Positions 44,230-56,429 of a stretch of 64,000 bases of DNA are shown here, one piece after another; the first letter of the stretch is position 1; each line of letters begins with the position of its first letter. The notes under the pieces were generated by a model. It saw nothing but the letters and a program-made list of their open reading frames with translations, had not been told where the DNA came from and made no database searches. Both the position numbers and the translations under genes were made by a program. This stretch comes from Nigrospora sphaerica (Eukaryota; Ascomycota; Sordariomycetes; Amphisphaeriales; Apiosporaceae), in the NCBI GenBank assembly GCA_018287875.1, contig JAGVVL010000002.1, forward strand, positions 2,294,001 through 2,358,000, written 5' to 3'.

Positions 44230-46635
44230 ACGAAGACACGGGTCGGAAGAGTTGCCACCAACCGCCCGCCCGACACCCCTAGGGTGATGTGCATGATCTT
44301 GAGCTATCGTCCGATTGCCGCACCGTAGCACCGCGACCCGGGAACCGCTGGCAGCAATCGAGCCCCGGTCTACCATGACGACTGCCTCGGCGCCTCTCTT
44401 GCTTCCCCCTCTTAATGTTTAGGGACGCCACTGGTTGGTTTCAGCGGCCCGCTCTCAGACAATGGGCTGTATTATATGATATCTACCCCAGCAAAACGTA
44501 GGCCGTGGATCTATGGCATTACCCTTCGTACATTCGTTATATGGCCGCATGTGGCAGCAAATCAGGTGTTACAAGGGACGGGCGGCCCTGGCAGAGAGCA
44601 TCGAAGCATCGAGGGGACACTCATAATGTGGCGTTCGAAACGGATAGGAGTTTTGGTTTGTACTTGTTCGGGCATGAGGCGTGCCGGGAAGAACCTTCAC
44701 GCGATGTCGTATCACGACCGCTGCCGAAATATCAAAAAGTTAACTTGCCCCCGGGTGGCGGCCGCCGTCCGACGAAGACGGCAAAGATTATTCTTCTGGA
44801 GCTCGATACTAGCATTGATGGGCCAGAGCTGAGCATAGCGATTTCGCTGCGATACATCTCTTGGCTATCTGCTTTTTCTTGCGCACCGGGCAAGTCGCAC
44901 TAGAAGACGGTACAGCCGTTGCGATGATGAATTCAAAGTCACCGTCTATTTTCCTCTCATCACACCCTTCGAGCGCAGAGTAGGGGGTCCCGGTCCAAAA
45001 TGCCAGCCTAGTCATCGCCGTATGTCTTGTTCTCCAGGCGGTACCGTTGCTTCACTTCCTTCACATATCTCACAGGGCCGGCCGCCGATCCGCGTCGCTG
45101 GTCATGTTCTTACACCGTGATCAGCCTTGGCCTCGCCCTAAATAAACGAAACTGAGCTACTTTTGCTTCCCCTTCATGGCAGCTCAGAGCTTTGGTAACC
45201 CAATGGTCATAACACTGTCCTACGCAGTCCCATCCGATTTTGCACCCTCATCCGGGTGCGATAGAGATCCATAGTCTTCTTCGCCCCAGTGTCACTTTCC
45301 ACAATACTGGCCGGGCGGACAATGCCCGAGGCGCGCAGGAGTGTCGTATGGGACAGGGGGGTTCTTCAAGAGGCGCGCGGGAAATGTGACTTGGCGTAAT
45401 ACTTTCCGTACTGTCAACAAGGAAGTATGCTCCTCCGCTTCTATTCCGTAACAGCAAGGTAATAGGTTGCCCGACTTGCAAAACCTCAGATCTAGCGCAA
45501 AAGGGGCTGGCCCGCCACATGCCCCTCTCGCAGTCTATGGATGCCATTGAGAATGATTGTCTACTCAACACCATTCTGATCATCCGGATGGAGCATCTCC
45601 TTGCCCGACTTGGTGTCTCGTACAGACCTACATCCCGTCGGTATGTGGTGTTGGCTAGCGATTCGCTACGCTGCGGACGAGCGTGTGCCTGCTCTGGTGC
45701 CGAGCCTGACCTTCAGAGCAGGAGATCGGGAATACAGGAGCAACACAAGAGCAGCGACCTGCAAGTTGCGGAGGGCATGGCACGGCCCGAGAATAAGCAT
45801 CGCCTGGACGAGGAGCATTATACAGACGGTTCTGAGAAAATTCATTTTGCAAGACTCGCCGCACGAAAACCGGTCCCGTCGGCGAAGACCGCGGCAAGTC
45901 CAAGTGGTGTACGCAAGCATACCTAGGGGGAAAAGCGAAGCCGGCGGGTGCGCTGTCTAAAAGGCGGCCGCGCCTCGCGCCCCGGGACTGAATAAAGGAG
46001 GAAGGCGTGAATACGCACGTGGAAGACAAAGACGCATACTTGGTTCTTTTGGCTTTCTGTCGTTTTACCCAATACTTCTTGTCAGGCCCCCGTCGACCGG
46101 ATAAAGAAGACGAATGCACCAATGAGCGACTCGAAGTCACCCTTTTCACCGTGTATTTGTCCCGTCATCGCCTGTAGCCCGGACCAGCCGTCCTTAGATC
46201 ACCTAGGTAAGTATTTTGCGAGCCTCGTCCCCCTCATCGTGGATGGCGGTGCTCGTCTGCCGTCATACTGGTCTTATGAGGGAAGGTGTCAAAACTAAAG
46301 TGGAAACTGATTATGATGTACTTATGTGCATGTAGGCAACGACTGACTACAAAATGCATGCAGTGATGGAAGTAGCGCTTCCCATATTGGGGAGTGACAG
46401 AAGGAGCCCCCCCGCGCCCTTTACCATTTACTGTTTGCACCATCGGCCGTGCTTCATACCTATCACTTCACGCCAGTACATTGATAAAGATGCGCGAGCA
46501 GGCAGCCACAAACTCGCCGGCTTCCCCTTGTGACCCGTTACCAGAGGCCAGCCGCTGCCTGCCTGGCCATCGCTGATAAACCGCCGAGCTACGCGGCAGG
46601 CAACGGACGACCTCGGAACTCCACGCGTAGCGCAG
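44230..46635. other. spacer
   Basis: This is 2.4 kb with no recognised gene. A CCTAGGTAAG-type word lies at 46202-46211. A minus-strand frame (45666-45920) has a signal-peptide-like stretch but no other support. Confidence 0.55.
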
Positions 46636-48285
46636 ATGGACAGCTTCTGTTCGTTGTGCGGAGGGCGCATTGAGCCGCACGATGGCTCGCCAACCGGGGA
46701 AGCGGGCCTACGCTGGGACGCCGAAGTGCGGGCCGTTCGGACCCGGGCTTACGTCCACGGCGCTTACGTGACGGGCCTGGGCTTCCTGAACCGCGGGTGG
46801 GGAATCGTGGCGCCCTCCGACGCCGGGGCGTCGTACTGGGATGCTCGCGAGCGGCTGGAAACGCACGAGCTGCGTCCGCGGCTGTCCCTTTTCTGGTGCT
46901 TCCCGATACACGGCCTCTGTTGGGACTTGATGCGCGCCGCCGTTGACCCGGCACGCACCCAACCCGTCGCCGCGGTGGCCGCCCACCTGTTCGCTCTTCT
47001 CTACAATATCCCCTCGGATCGCCAGGGCCATCCGACGCCGGCCCATGGGTACGGCGGCGCTCTAGACTTTCATGGCCTCGAGGCCTGGTGGCGCGTCGAG
47101 CGTCATCTTGACCTCTTTTATCTCCTGGCCGATCCCAACGATGCCTTCGACTTTACCCCCAGTCCCACGCCCCTTTTAGCCGCACCCTCGGCGATTCCAT
47201 GCCTCCCGGACGCACGCGACGAGACCTGGGACATATTCCGAAAACTCCCCAGCGAGGTTCTCATGCTGATCTTGGAAAACATGCCTTCCCCCGACTGCGG
47301 CCATTTACGGCGCGCCTCGCGGTACACGGCGAGTGTCACGCCAGTCTCGCAACTACCCCCGTCTTTCTGGCGCAGTCGCTTCGAATGGCCCAACGAGATG
47401 GCATTCGTTTTCGCCGGCCGGGAGGACCAAGTGCCGCCCGGCCCGAATTGGCGGCAAATGTACACGGCCGCCCGAGGCATGCTCAAGGCCCCTGGCACCT
47501 ACCCCGGATTCCGCCACCGGTACCGCATCTGGCAAATGCTGCAGTATCTCGCCCCGGCACTGTCTCTTCGTCTCCAGAACGCCCGGTACCTTGCGCGCGG
47601 ACCCTACGGGGGAAGAGTCCCGGGTCTCCCGATGGAAGCCTCCCATTGCTTTGGTACGGCGTCAGCGAAGCTAGTCCGGGAACATGACGGCGCTTCCGAG
47701 GGGCCCGCCGACTGCGCGGCCATGCGCCCGTTTTACGAAGGCTGCCGGCTGTATGAAGAGCAGTGCCTGCACTGGGCAGATGACGGGGCTAGCGAGACGG
47801 TCTGCCTGGCCGTCTCGTCTGTGCCATTGAATGGTGGGATATACATAAGTGGCCTCCGCTATACTGCTTTGCATCAGCACGTGGCGCCCCGTGAATACGC
47901 AAGGGTAGGGCTTGTCGATTTATCCAACGAGCAAAGGGTGTGCCTGAACAAATCCGACATCCTGGAGGCCATGGTGTTCAATGTCCAGACAGACGGGATT
48001 CTCGGACTCCGACTCGACCTGAGGGGTCCCACAGGGTTGACAACCTATTCCTTCGGCCACCTGGAGCCTTCCCAGGCCGATGCCGGCTATACTCACATCT
48101 CATATAGGGGGCAACTTCGGCACGCGCGCTTCCTCGTGGGCCTCGATGTAAGTCGTCATGGGCCAGCCTCGTGGGTTCGGGTGCTGACAACGTGGACATG
48201 AACACAGGCATGCAAGATCGTGGCACTAAGTTTGCGTGCTCCAGAAGGCCTCGAGGAGTGCGACGCGTCGGATCGTGTCGCGTGA
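46636..48285 (+). CDS. F-box protein of unknown target
   Basis: Exons 46636-48147 and 48208-48285 join to 529 residues; without splicing the frame would end at 48201. The spliced end GLDACKIVALSLR reads more like a protein than the unspliced one, and GTAAGT/CACAG are good splice signals. The N-terminus has a CSLCGG cysteine pair that may begin a zinc ribbon. The F-box lies at about residues 198-245 (WDIFRKLPSEVLMLILENMP, then LRRASR and FWRSRF). The region of about 250 residues after it, including the segment from GGIYISGLRY on, is the probable substrate-recognition part and matches a family common in filamentous ascomycetes. F-box proteins link targets to Skp1-cullin ubiquitin ligases; the target is unknown. 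The stop lies 156 bp from the convergent GT90 stop. Confidence 0.85.
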
Positions 48286-48441
48286 CGCCGTCTCAACGAC
48301 GAAACTCCGAGGCCCTACACAGTGGTCTAACAATTTTACAATTATGACTGCTAAAATAAATCGATTCAGTATACACAGGCCGCTGGAGAAGGAGGGTTCC
48401 AGGACTCTTTGTTGTCCCGTCCTTGCCCATGGCCCGCTTGG

Positions 48442-50584
48442 CTACCGTTTCAAGTCTTGGACGAAGGCAAGCTTGTATCGGCGCGGGTCCACAACCCGAG
48501 CGTACTCGAGCAGCAATCTCCAGGTGTACAGCATCATATCCTCCCTCCTCATGACCTTGGCGGCCCACGTGCTGCTGTCCTCGGCAATCTTCTGCGCCTT
48601 GTCGTCGTGGCCGTGGAGGAAGTAGTCCATGACGGCGTAAATGTCCATGTAGGAGCTGTCGAAGGGCACAAAATGGACCCAGGGTACCAGGCGGTCGTCG
48701 TGCCACTCGGCATAAATGGTGGACTTCAGGGGGCAGCTGGTCGACCGCAGGAACCCGCGCCAGCGAGCACTGTATGAGTTGCCGTCCACATCGGGCAGGT
48801 ACTTGTAGTTGTATTGCTCCTGCATGGGCACGGTCTTGGCGAGGCCGAAGAAGGGGTCCGTGTAGGGACAGGTCGGCACGTGCCCGCCGCCGGGTAGCTC
48901 TTCGAACGGGAAACACTCGAGGTGGTTGAAGCCGACGTCGGCAAACTCTCCGACCCAACGGCCCAGCTCTGCCTTCTTCGTGGTCATGTCGTACATGTCG
49001 GTCGAGGGCACGTTGAACGTATGGCCGGCCTCTTTGTCGCCGGCCAGCACGCGACTCAACGTAGTGCTGTTCATCATTTGAGCCCAACGGTGGCGATGGA
49101 AGTGCCACCTGCACAGGTCCTTGAGTCAGCGATGCCTCTTTGGTGATGAATGGTGTTCAGGGGCCCAAGACCATGTCTCGAGCCCCCAAGGCAGATAAGA
49201 GAACGACCCGGGGTCCTTACCAGCTATCCGCTTTGTTGCGCCCACCGCTCGCGACGCCGCGCCAGATCAGGGCGTCCTTCTTCTTTGACCACTAGAACAG
49301 GGGAGAAAGGAGGTTAGCGATAGGTGCAAAACGAAAGCCCGCGATGGACGAAAATTAAGAGACGGGGGGAGTGATCGCGCAACCAAGAGCACTCACCGGT
49401 CCACCAATGCCCTTGCCTCCAGAGTAGAATTCTCGGTCGGTCAGATACATGCCGGCGGGGATCACGATCTCGTTGTTCTGCTCCAGTTTGTACCCGCCAA
49501 ACATGGGGAAGAGGTCGTGCAGAGTCGACATGCTGATGCTCTCGATGAAGGTGCCGTGCATGCCCCGCAGGTGCGGCTGGAGGCAGGCATCCCGCGAGGC
49601 CGTGAAGTTGCTGACGAACCCCTTGTACGTGTACGCGGCGACGGGTTTCTTGGGGTAGAGCTCGTCGATGGAGCTGTTGAACGTCGGCAGGCTGGGAACG
49701 TCTCGCGAAGGACTACCGGGCGGGCAGGCGGCTCTGAAGTGGTCCTGCACAAACAATGTTAGCGTGCGCCTTCGGAGCAAACCACGTTACGGCGCAGCCA
49801 CTTCTAGCTCGTGCGAGCTCCCGGCGCTGGAAGAGGGGGGTGGTGTTACCCAGTACTTGTTGAGTTCACCGTGGATCCAGCCCGGGTCGTACGGCTCGGG
49901 TTTGGCGTCCAGCTCGGTGTAGCCAGTGTATTCAGAAATAGCATCGTCGGCCGACACAAAGTGACGTTCGTCCTGCTCCTTCTTCACGTACTTGTTGATT
50001 TTCTCCCAAGGCACCAGGATGCGCGTCTCGTCCATGACGTTGACCACCATATCCAGGTCGGGCAGGCCGGGGATCTCTTTCACCAGGCCATGCCACAGCT
50101 GGATGAATTCGGGACGGTGCGGGTTATCCGTTTCGAACGTCGCCTGGCCGCCGCGGACGCGTATAAGTTGGGGTTGCTGATGGGCCTGGCGCCGGAGCTC
50201 GAGCGGGTCCAGGGCCCAGAAGGGAGCGAGGTCGTGGTAGATGCGGTCGAAGAAGTCCTCGACGACAATGGCGTCGTGCTTCTGGGCCGCGGCGAACCAA
50301 GCGTCGAAGCCCGGTGGCGGGTGGCGCCCGCGACGTTCCCGGTACCGTTGCGCGGCCTCTTCCAGGCTACTGGAGCGCTTATCGAGCAACGCGGCAAAGC
50401 TGCGCTGGGCGTCCCCGATCAGTTTGGTGATGGGATGGCCGCCGGGCCCTGTTAGCGGAAGCCTCGCCAGCGCGGGCAGGCCGCGCCGGTAGGTGACGCA
50501 ATAAGACAGAAAGACGGTCAGGAGACAGGCGCAAGCGAGGTATTTCAGCCAGGCGCGACGGCCGAACCGCATGGGGTTCAGCAT
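48442..50584 (-). CDS. GT90 glycosyltransferase, CAP10/Cap64-type (putative xylosyltransferase)
   Basis: The four minus-strand exons 50584-49850, 49744-49397, 49291-49221 and 49108-48442 join to 606 residues. The N-terminus has a short cytosolic Arg stretch and one signal-anchor (about residues 12-31, LKYLACACLLTVFLSY), so this is a type II Golgi protein. The lumenal GT90 domain includes PDLDMVVNVMDE, SVS-like YKGF, HGTFIE, LIWRGVASGGRN, WHFHRHRW, YNYKYLPDVDGNSYSARW and RGFLRSTSCPLKSTIYAEWH. The family includes Cryptococcus Cap10/Cxt1 xylosyltransferases and animal POGLUT, so the sugar donor is probably UDP-xylose or UDP-glucose, but the acceptor is not known. The four exons join perfectly in frame. 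Confidence 0.92.
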
Positions 50585-52919
50585 GGCGACGAGGGCGATG
50601 GCGGGGTCTCAGCCGGCGCCACGAACAAACTGGCGGCGCGGCGCGGCGCGGCGGGAGAAGGGCCGGACGAAGCACAGCCGGGGGCGTAAGAGCAAAGCGG
50701 ACGCGAAAGCATCCATACACGGGGCGGGAGAATGGGAGGGGGGAGGGAGAGGAGGGTCGAGGGCGCGAGGGCTCTGAATAGTCGCGAGGCTACCGTGTCA
50801 CGAGATTGGGGGTTGGGTACCCGACAGGCGGGATGGATGGGATCCCCATGTCCTCCATGCCCAGAACGTGCGTCCCAGCCCGTAGCGGGAGACGGGAGGG
50901 CAAGCAGCCCATGATGGCCTCCTGCCGCAGCCCGGCCAAGAGCTGCCAGTGGAAACAAGAGGCAATTCCAGCCTGCAGCATGGATGGGAGGGCAGGGCTA
51001 TCCAGCAGGGCCCTTCAGCGAATAGAAGCAAAGAAACCATCAGAGACGCTCGGCCGCTAAGTAGGTACGGAGTACATATAGTACTGCCATCCCCAAAGGG
51101 CCCCCATGTGCATCGCTTCCCCTGCAAAAAGGTGATCCATCCCACCCATCCCTACGCCCGCAAGGCCCGCGCACGGTTTGCTTTCCCGCGAACGAACAGA
51201 GTTGGCCCGTATGAGGCGGCAGAGGATGGCCCGGTGGAAGGCCTGGCCTGCTATCCACCTCACCATACCTACGTATCCGGGCATATGGCGGGGGTTCCCA
51301 CGGGAACCGGCTGGGATTGCATGGGCTCCAACATAGGCTGTCAGGGCTGCATCTAGGGGTACTTTAGGTACGTACATACTTCTTGCCGAAGTCCAATCGC
51401 CAAAAATTCTCTACTACGTACATACTACAATAGGTAGGGAGGGTGTGTGCACTCCCATCTGAGTACATGCTTTACCTGATTGCTTCCTTTTCGACCTAAC
51501 TGGATCAGGAGTTCCGGCGCGCGTCTTAAACACGGTACATACCTCAACGAGGGACGCTCAGTGAGTGTATTGTGTGTCCCCCATCCCGGCGAGCCCGGCA
51601 GACCTAGAATGGTGTATCTTGGGCGCACAAACCCCCCCGCGATGTACGCTACACGGCTATCTCGGTTTGGCCCCACGTTCCTGACTCGTATTTCGCATCA
51701 AGGCGGACGACAAACTCCCCTTCTCCCTTGGTGCTTCATAGCCTGGAGCGCGCAAGTACTTTGGATATGGAGGATAAGGGAAGAAGAAAAAATACCAGAG
51801 GTGGGCCTACCGCCTCAGCTCGCTTTCCCGCGCGCGCAGCCGTGGCTCCCTGGGCACTCCGGACGTTCTGCCTATCTGGGCACTTACTTAATGCGCACAG
51901 GATAATAAGTGAGTGGGACGAATCCATCGTATTCTGGAATCAAGTACTTCCAACACACCCGCGCTAAGGGTCCGCATCCGCTGCAGCTGCAGTCTTCCCA
52001 TGATATTGATCCTTCGACCAGGTGCAACCACGCCGCTAGCCCAGCACCTTCTTCGATCGTTGCCGGCTCGCTTATGCCTTAGATATGCACTCGGTACTTG
52101 CCTGCATTGTCACAGTGCTGTAGGCCATGACTTCTAAGATGCGATCTCAAAACTCCATGGCTCGGCTCGTCTACCCAACTTTCTACCTAAGTATTTCTTT
52201 ACTCACTTAGCAGCGACTTGGGTAAGAGATACTCATTCACTAAGCCCCCGGGCGCACGGGTCCGACTCGATTAGTCAGCATCTCGTTGTCTCTACTCCTG
52301 TAACTTTACGCGGTCCTTTCTATGAACCGCGACTTGACTTCTCGTAGCACATTTGTTCCAAAGACCAGCGTCCGAGGGCTTGTAGGTAAAAGGAAAGGCG
52401 CTCTGGGGAACGCAAGAGAGAGGTAGCACTTATACCACTGTCCAGAAGAAGCCCCGGGAAAAAAGCGGCAAGGAGATATCAACGAATATAAGACCTCCAG
52501 AACCAGTGCGTCTTCGGAATACATTCGATTGGTACACCCGGTCCTGTTGGCTCAATCCGCGGTCGGTACGCCGCAAATCGCGCTTGATACTCGCTGGAAG
52601 CCAGCAAGTACGATCTCTTGACCTCGAAAGGCTTCATAAGTAAAATTTCGTTTCGTACCAACAGCGCAGAGAAAAGCCAGTGTCCTGGATAGGAACGTTT
52701 GTAGCGAACTGGAAGCAGACTACGGCTTGCAGCAAATGAGTTGGACACTAGCTCAACACTGTCTACCAATGGACTGAATCGTGAGAGCACCGGCGGTGTG
52801 CTAGTAAAGGTTGATCCCGTAGATGGCGGTTCAATATTGATCCAGTCCCAACGCACACCAACGGCCCTGTTCCTGACCGGCCAACGAGTTATGCTATTTC
52901 AATCCATGGCCGTCCGGCT
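50585..52919. other. spacer
   Basis: This 2.3-kb stretch has no recognised gene. TACGGAGTAC (51066-51075) matches the motif between Ost4 and Tma46. Confidence 0.55.
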
Positions 52920-54748
52920 GTGATGACGCGATGCACGGAACTACCCAACCAACCCGCCACGGCCATTAATGCGGCTGAGAGAAGACGTGAAGCGGGAATC
53001 ATAGATCTCAGGCTTAAAGATATGATAAGGAAGGTATCTTCTCGTCATGTGTTGTGCCTCGCGGCGGCGTACCAGCCGAGCTGCACAAAAAGACCGCCCA
53101 CCAAGTCCCCGAAGAAAATGGCGTCGAGAAGCCAAATGCCGGAACTCGCCCTTGAGACGGTAACCTCCGATGCTGGATCAGACGCCGTAACCGACAGCAG
53201 TGCGCACCTTGATACTTCGCGGGACCTAGACAACTAATTCGAGGACTCTACGGCACATGTAATCGAGTTTGGCCGGAAATCCCCCTTCGAAGAGAACTCT
53301 GCGAGGACCACAAGAGTTGAGGGCAGAGGTGCGGGCTGTCAGCGCGGCGAATACAGGCGACTCTTGTTCATCCGTGGCTTGCCGTCGGGCTATTTGGAAT
53401 TGCTGATGGATTGTTTTGGGCTGGAGGCCGCGCTTGTCGATGCGATGGCCGGCAAGCGACCATATCGCCCTGCAAGGCGCACTTCGGACCGGAAAGCCAC
53501 CAGCTACGAGTATTCCATGCTGGTGAAAAGCCAGGCACCTCCGGCCAAACAGACGCCCACCGAGCTTCTCGGCGATATGGCCAAATACCCCCTGTCCGGG
53601 ACGGGGGACCATGTCATCTTTTGCCGGGCCTCGGTATGGCCGGCGCGGCCAACAGACTTGCGAGTATTCATGCCTATTTTCTTTCTGGATCGCCCAGTAT
53701 GGAGGGACCCGGCGTATGCTCTTTTCCCGGCATCGACAGATGTCTATACAACGAAGTCCTGCGATCGCGGAAGCGAAAAGCCGCATGCTTGGCACCTTGC
53801 AACGCGTAGCAGCAGTCAAGAGTTGGCCAGCCTCGAGTGTCGAATTTGGAACCACCTTTGCAGCATCGAGGCGCCGACGACAGAGGATGTCCTGGCTTCT
53901 CTCCCGAGCTTGGCCTATGATTCTTGAAGCAACCTCCTGGATACGATCTCCCTCGAGACGCAGACCACCCCCCAGCCAATGGCTGCCTTTGAGCCAGCAA
54001 ATGCAGCGCTCGCTCGAACGAAAACTTGGACATGGCCGACCTAGGACCCGGAAGCGACGCTCGCTACTGGCAAAAACTCCCGGACAAGCTTGAACGCAGG
54101 GAGAGACTCGTCCAGTACCTCAGCCTGCTGTCTTGCAAAATGGAAGTTCCCGCTCAGGACCCGGTGCCGTCCCCGTCCATCAAGAGGGTGAGCAGTCTAA
54201 ACCAGCGGCATCCAGCAGAGTCGGACGAGAACAAGTGCAGTCTGAATCGAATTTCTTACCTGGGAGGTGTCCTCCAGCCCATGTCGGTAGTTTTGGACGT
54301 TTTGGCAATGGGGGAGACGTTTGGGCCCGGTGACGATATGTTCTACGTTTTCTGGGCGGCAGCGGTGCCGTTGACCATCTTTACGCTGCTGCCCATATAT
54401 GGCGATTCGATCCGCAAAGTTGAGGTCCGGATCGAAGAAGCCCAAAGCAACCACGGCGCAAACGGTTTGGTCGACATTGGCAGACCGGAAACGAGAGGCG
54501 GACTGCCGCCCCCGCCAGACTTGGAGCAGGCGGTCGACTGCAGCTACACGCAGTCTATAGCCATTGGCAACCGCACCGCAAATCCCGTCGCCATCGCCAT
54601 GCCGGGACCGTCCAGGACATCGGAACCGGCAACGACAGCCGGCCGGAGACATGGGGAGGAGAAGAGAAAAGTGTGGAAGAAAGAGGAACTCGGATGGTTG
54701 GGAGCCTGCAAAGCGATCCTGCGAATCTATCGTTTGCAGAACATGTAG
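52920..54748 (+). pseudogene. decayed CorA-like membrane protein gene
   Basis: A protein-like reading continues across breaks. One frame runs to a TAA at 53235-53237, then goes on in the same frame (FEDSTAHVIEFGRK ... FIRGLPSGYLELLMDCFG ... DLRVFMPIFFLDRPVW ... RIWNHLCSIEA) to a TGA after LPSLAYDS at 53925-53927. The sequence then shifts frame (QQMQRSLERK) and again to DMADLGPGSDARYWQ, which stays open to 54748. The last part has two hydrophobic segments around NRISYLGG and MFYVFWAAAVPLTIFTLLPIYGDSIRK, the arrangement of a CorA-type C-terminus; many Sordariomycetes carry such proteins. Two stops and at least two frameshifts argue against function. TAA for CAA and TGA for TGG would both be C-to-T type changes. 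The true 5' end is uncertain. Confidence 0.65.
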
Positions 54749-55186
54749 AAGCTGCCGGCGGGTTCGAAGTTGGAACAGGGTAGATAGAGTTGATGTTAAC
54801 GATCCATGATTCCAATTCCCAGTGGAAACACCCATGCCTACCTAGATCCTAAGAGGAACGCACAAGCCTGAATACGGGGAAACGACGAGGGTTTGGATAG
54901 CTTCCAATCCACGGACAAAGGTAGATTCGATGCCCCGCCCCCACCGGGAATTCCGTCCAGCATCCATACCTACCTCATGTACCTTATCTAGAGTATCCAT
55001 TTCTGGAGCTTTGATCCGATGTGGGGCGGACGGACAGGCCCCTCAACGCCAACAGCCGCACAGCTAGAGAGGGCTGATACCAAGACATCCAAAGTTTCCA
55101 ACCTGGGGCCACAGCTGTGCGACTGTGCGACACGCGTTTCTCGGAGGCGTTCATCACCTACATCCTCCACCGACCAGCCCCCCGAT
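54749..55186. other. spacer
   Basis: Promoter region of the Dad3 gene; TACCTAC words near 54966-54975. Nothing else recognised. Confidence 0.55.
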
Positions 55187-55557
55187 ATGGACGCGCTCTC
55201 GCCGCCGGAGCTCTCGCCCCTGGAGCAGGAAGTACTCGACGAGTACGAGCGACTGGCCGAGAACATGAAGACGGTAAGTCACGTTTTCCACCCCCCCTTC
55301 GCGGACGGCGCGCGCGCGGGGCCCGCCCATGCGCACAAAACGAACGGGGGAGGGAGAGGGCTGACCCCCGCGGTCCTGGGCGCCAGCTGGCCAGCGCCCT
55401 CGACGTCATGGCGTCGCAGCCGACCACGGAGATCCTGGACGGCCTGCGCGATCTCGAGCGCAAGACTAGCCTCGTCTTCACCCTGCTCAAGGCGAGCGTC
55501 TACAGCATTGTGCTGCAGCAGGAGATCGGCTGGGACGAGCAGGGCGGCCAGCGCTGA
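55187..55557 (+). CDS. dad3: DASH/Dam1 complex subunit Dad3
   Basis: The two exons 55187-55273 and 55387-55557 join to 85 residues. The motif LSPLEQEVLDEYERLAENM, then LDGLRDLERKTSLVFTLLKA and SVYSIVLQQE, is the conserved core of Dad3. The DASH complex forms a ring or patch coupling kinetochores to spindle microtubule plus ends in fungi. The short size is normal. The 113-bp intron has a GTAAGT donor and a GCCAG acceptor, and its removal joins NMKT to LASALD without disturbing the helical heptads. The start ATG gives MDALSPPELSP, which fits the family N-terminus. Confidence 0.93.
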
Positions 55558-56429
55558 AGGGGTGTTTTGTTCGACGCGCGCACAGGAAGCGCCCTCCGTT
55601 CGCCGCCCGGACCCGAGGGGGGCGACTGATTGTTGGCCATTCCCCGTCGATGCCCAACTCTTGGGGTCGCCGAGCCGCCCGCCAACGACGACGACGAAGA
55701 AGACGCAACCGTACTACCTGCCGGCAGTGTTGCTCCCAAGCGATATGCATAGCCCTGCTTCCACTGGATTTGGCGGCGTGTCGCCGCGTCGGGTATTCGA
55801 TCCCAAGGCAGCCGCAAGATACCCACGATATTGAAACGACGCCGCGGCTACGGCGTATTCTCTTCTTTTTCAAGAGCGCCACATGGCTATGGACTTCACT
55901 ATACCGGCCGAGCTCGGGCACTGGTCGTCAAGGTAGCACGCAGCACAGCGGTAGCCGTGGACTCCGGCCCAATTGGCTGCAGTTACAGGACCACGTCGCT
56001 GCAAGTGTCGTGAATGGCAACTTATACAAGTCCATTTCATCATTACCATTTGCAGATACTGATGTCATCATATCGGGCGCGAAATGAAGTAGAGAAGGGG
56101 TTGGTCATTTCCGCTAAAAAAAGCCTCCTAGCCCATTAAGTAAAATACTCGGGGCCTTGATCCCACCTGGTCCCGGACCTGGTGTCCAACACCTGAATGC
56201 TGCCATGCCGTTTGGTTATTGATACATCGCCGTACGCTCCGTCGCTGCCGGAATAAGGCCGTCTGCCCGGTTTCAAGAAACTATGCAATGCCAGGGGATC
56301 CGTCGCCTGTCCTCGTAGTCGTGAGAAGGGCATTTTTCGTACATGCGGCGTTACCTAGCGCCATCCGAACTCGTTTCGTAATAATAATACAAGCCACCCG
56401 CACGGGGTGGATGATGGCGGCCGTCCCGC
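55558..56429. other. spacer between convergent Dad3 and Mge1 genes
   Basis: 3' regions of both genes; no other gene recognised. Confidence 0.6.

Noticed and set aside
45666..45920. minus-strand ORF with signal-peptide-like segment
   Set aside because: Hydrophobic stretch only; no conserved text, no intron signals, no cysteine pattern.
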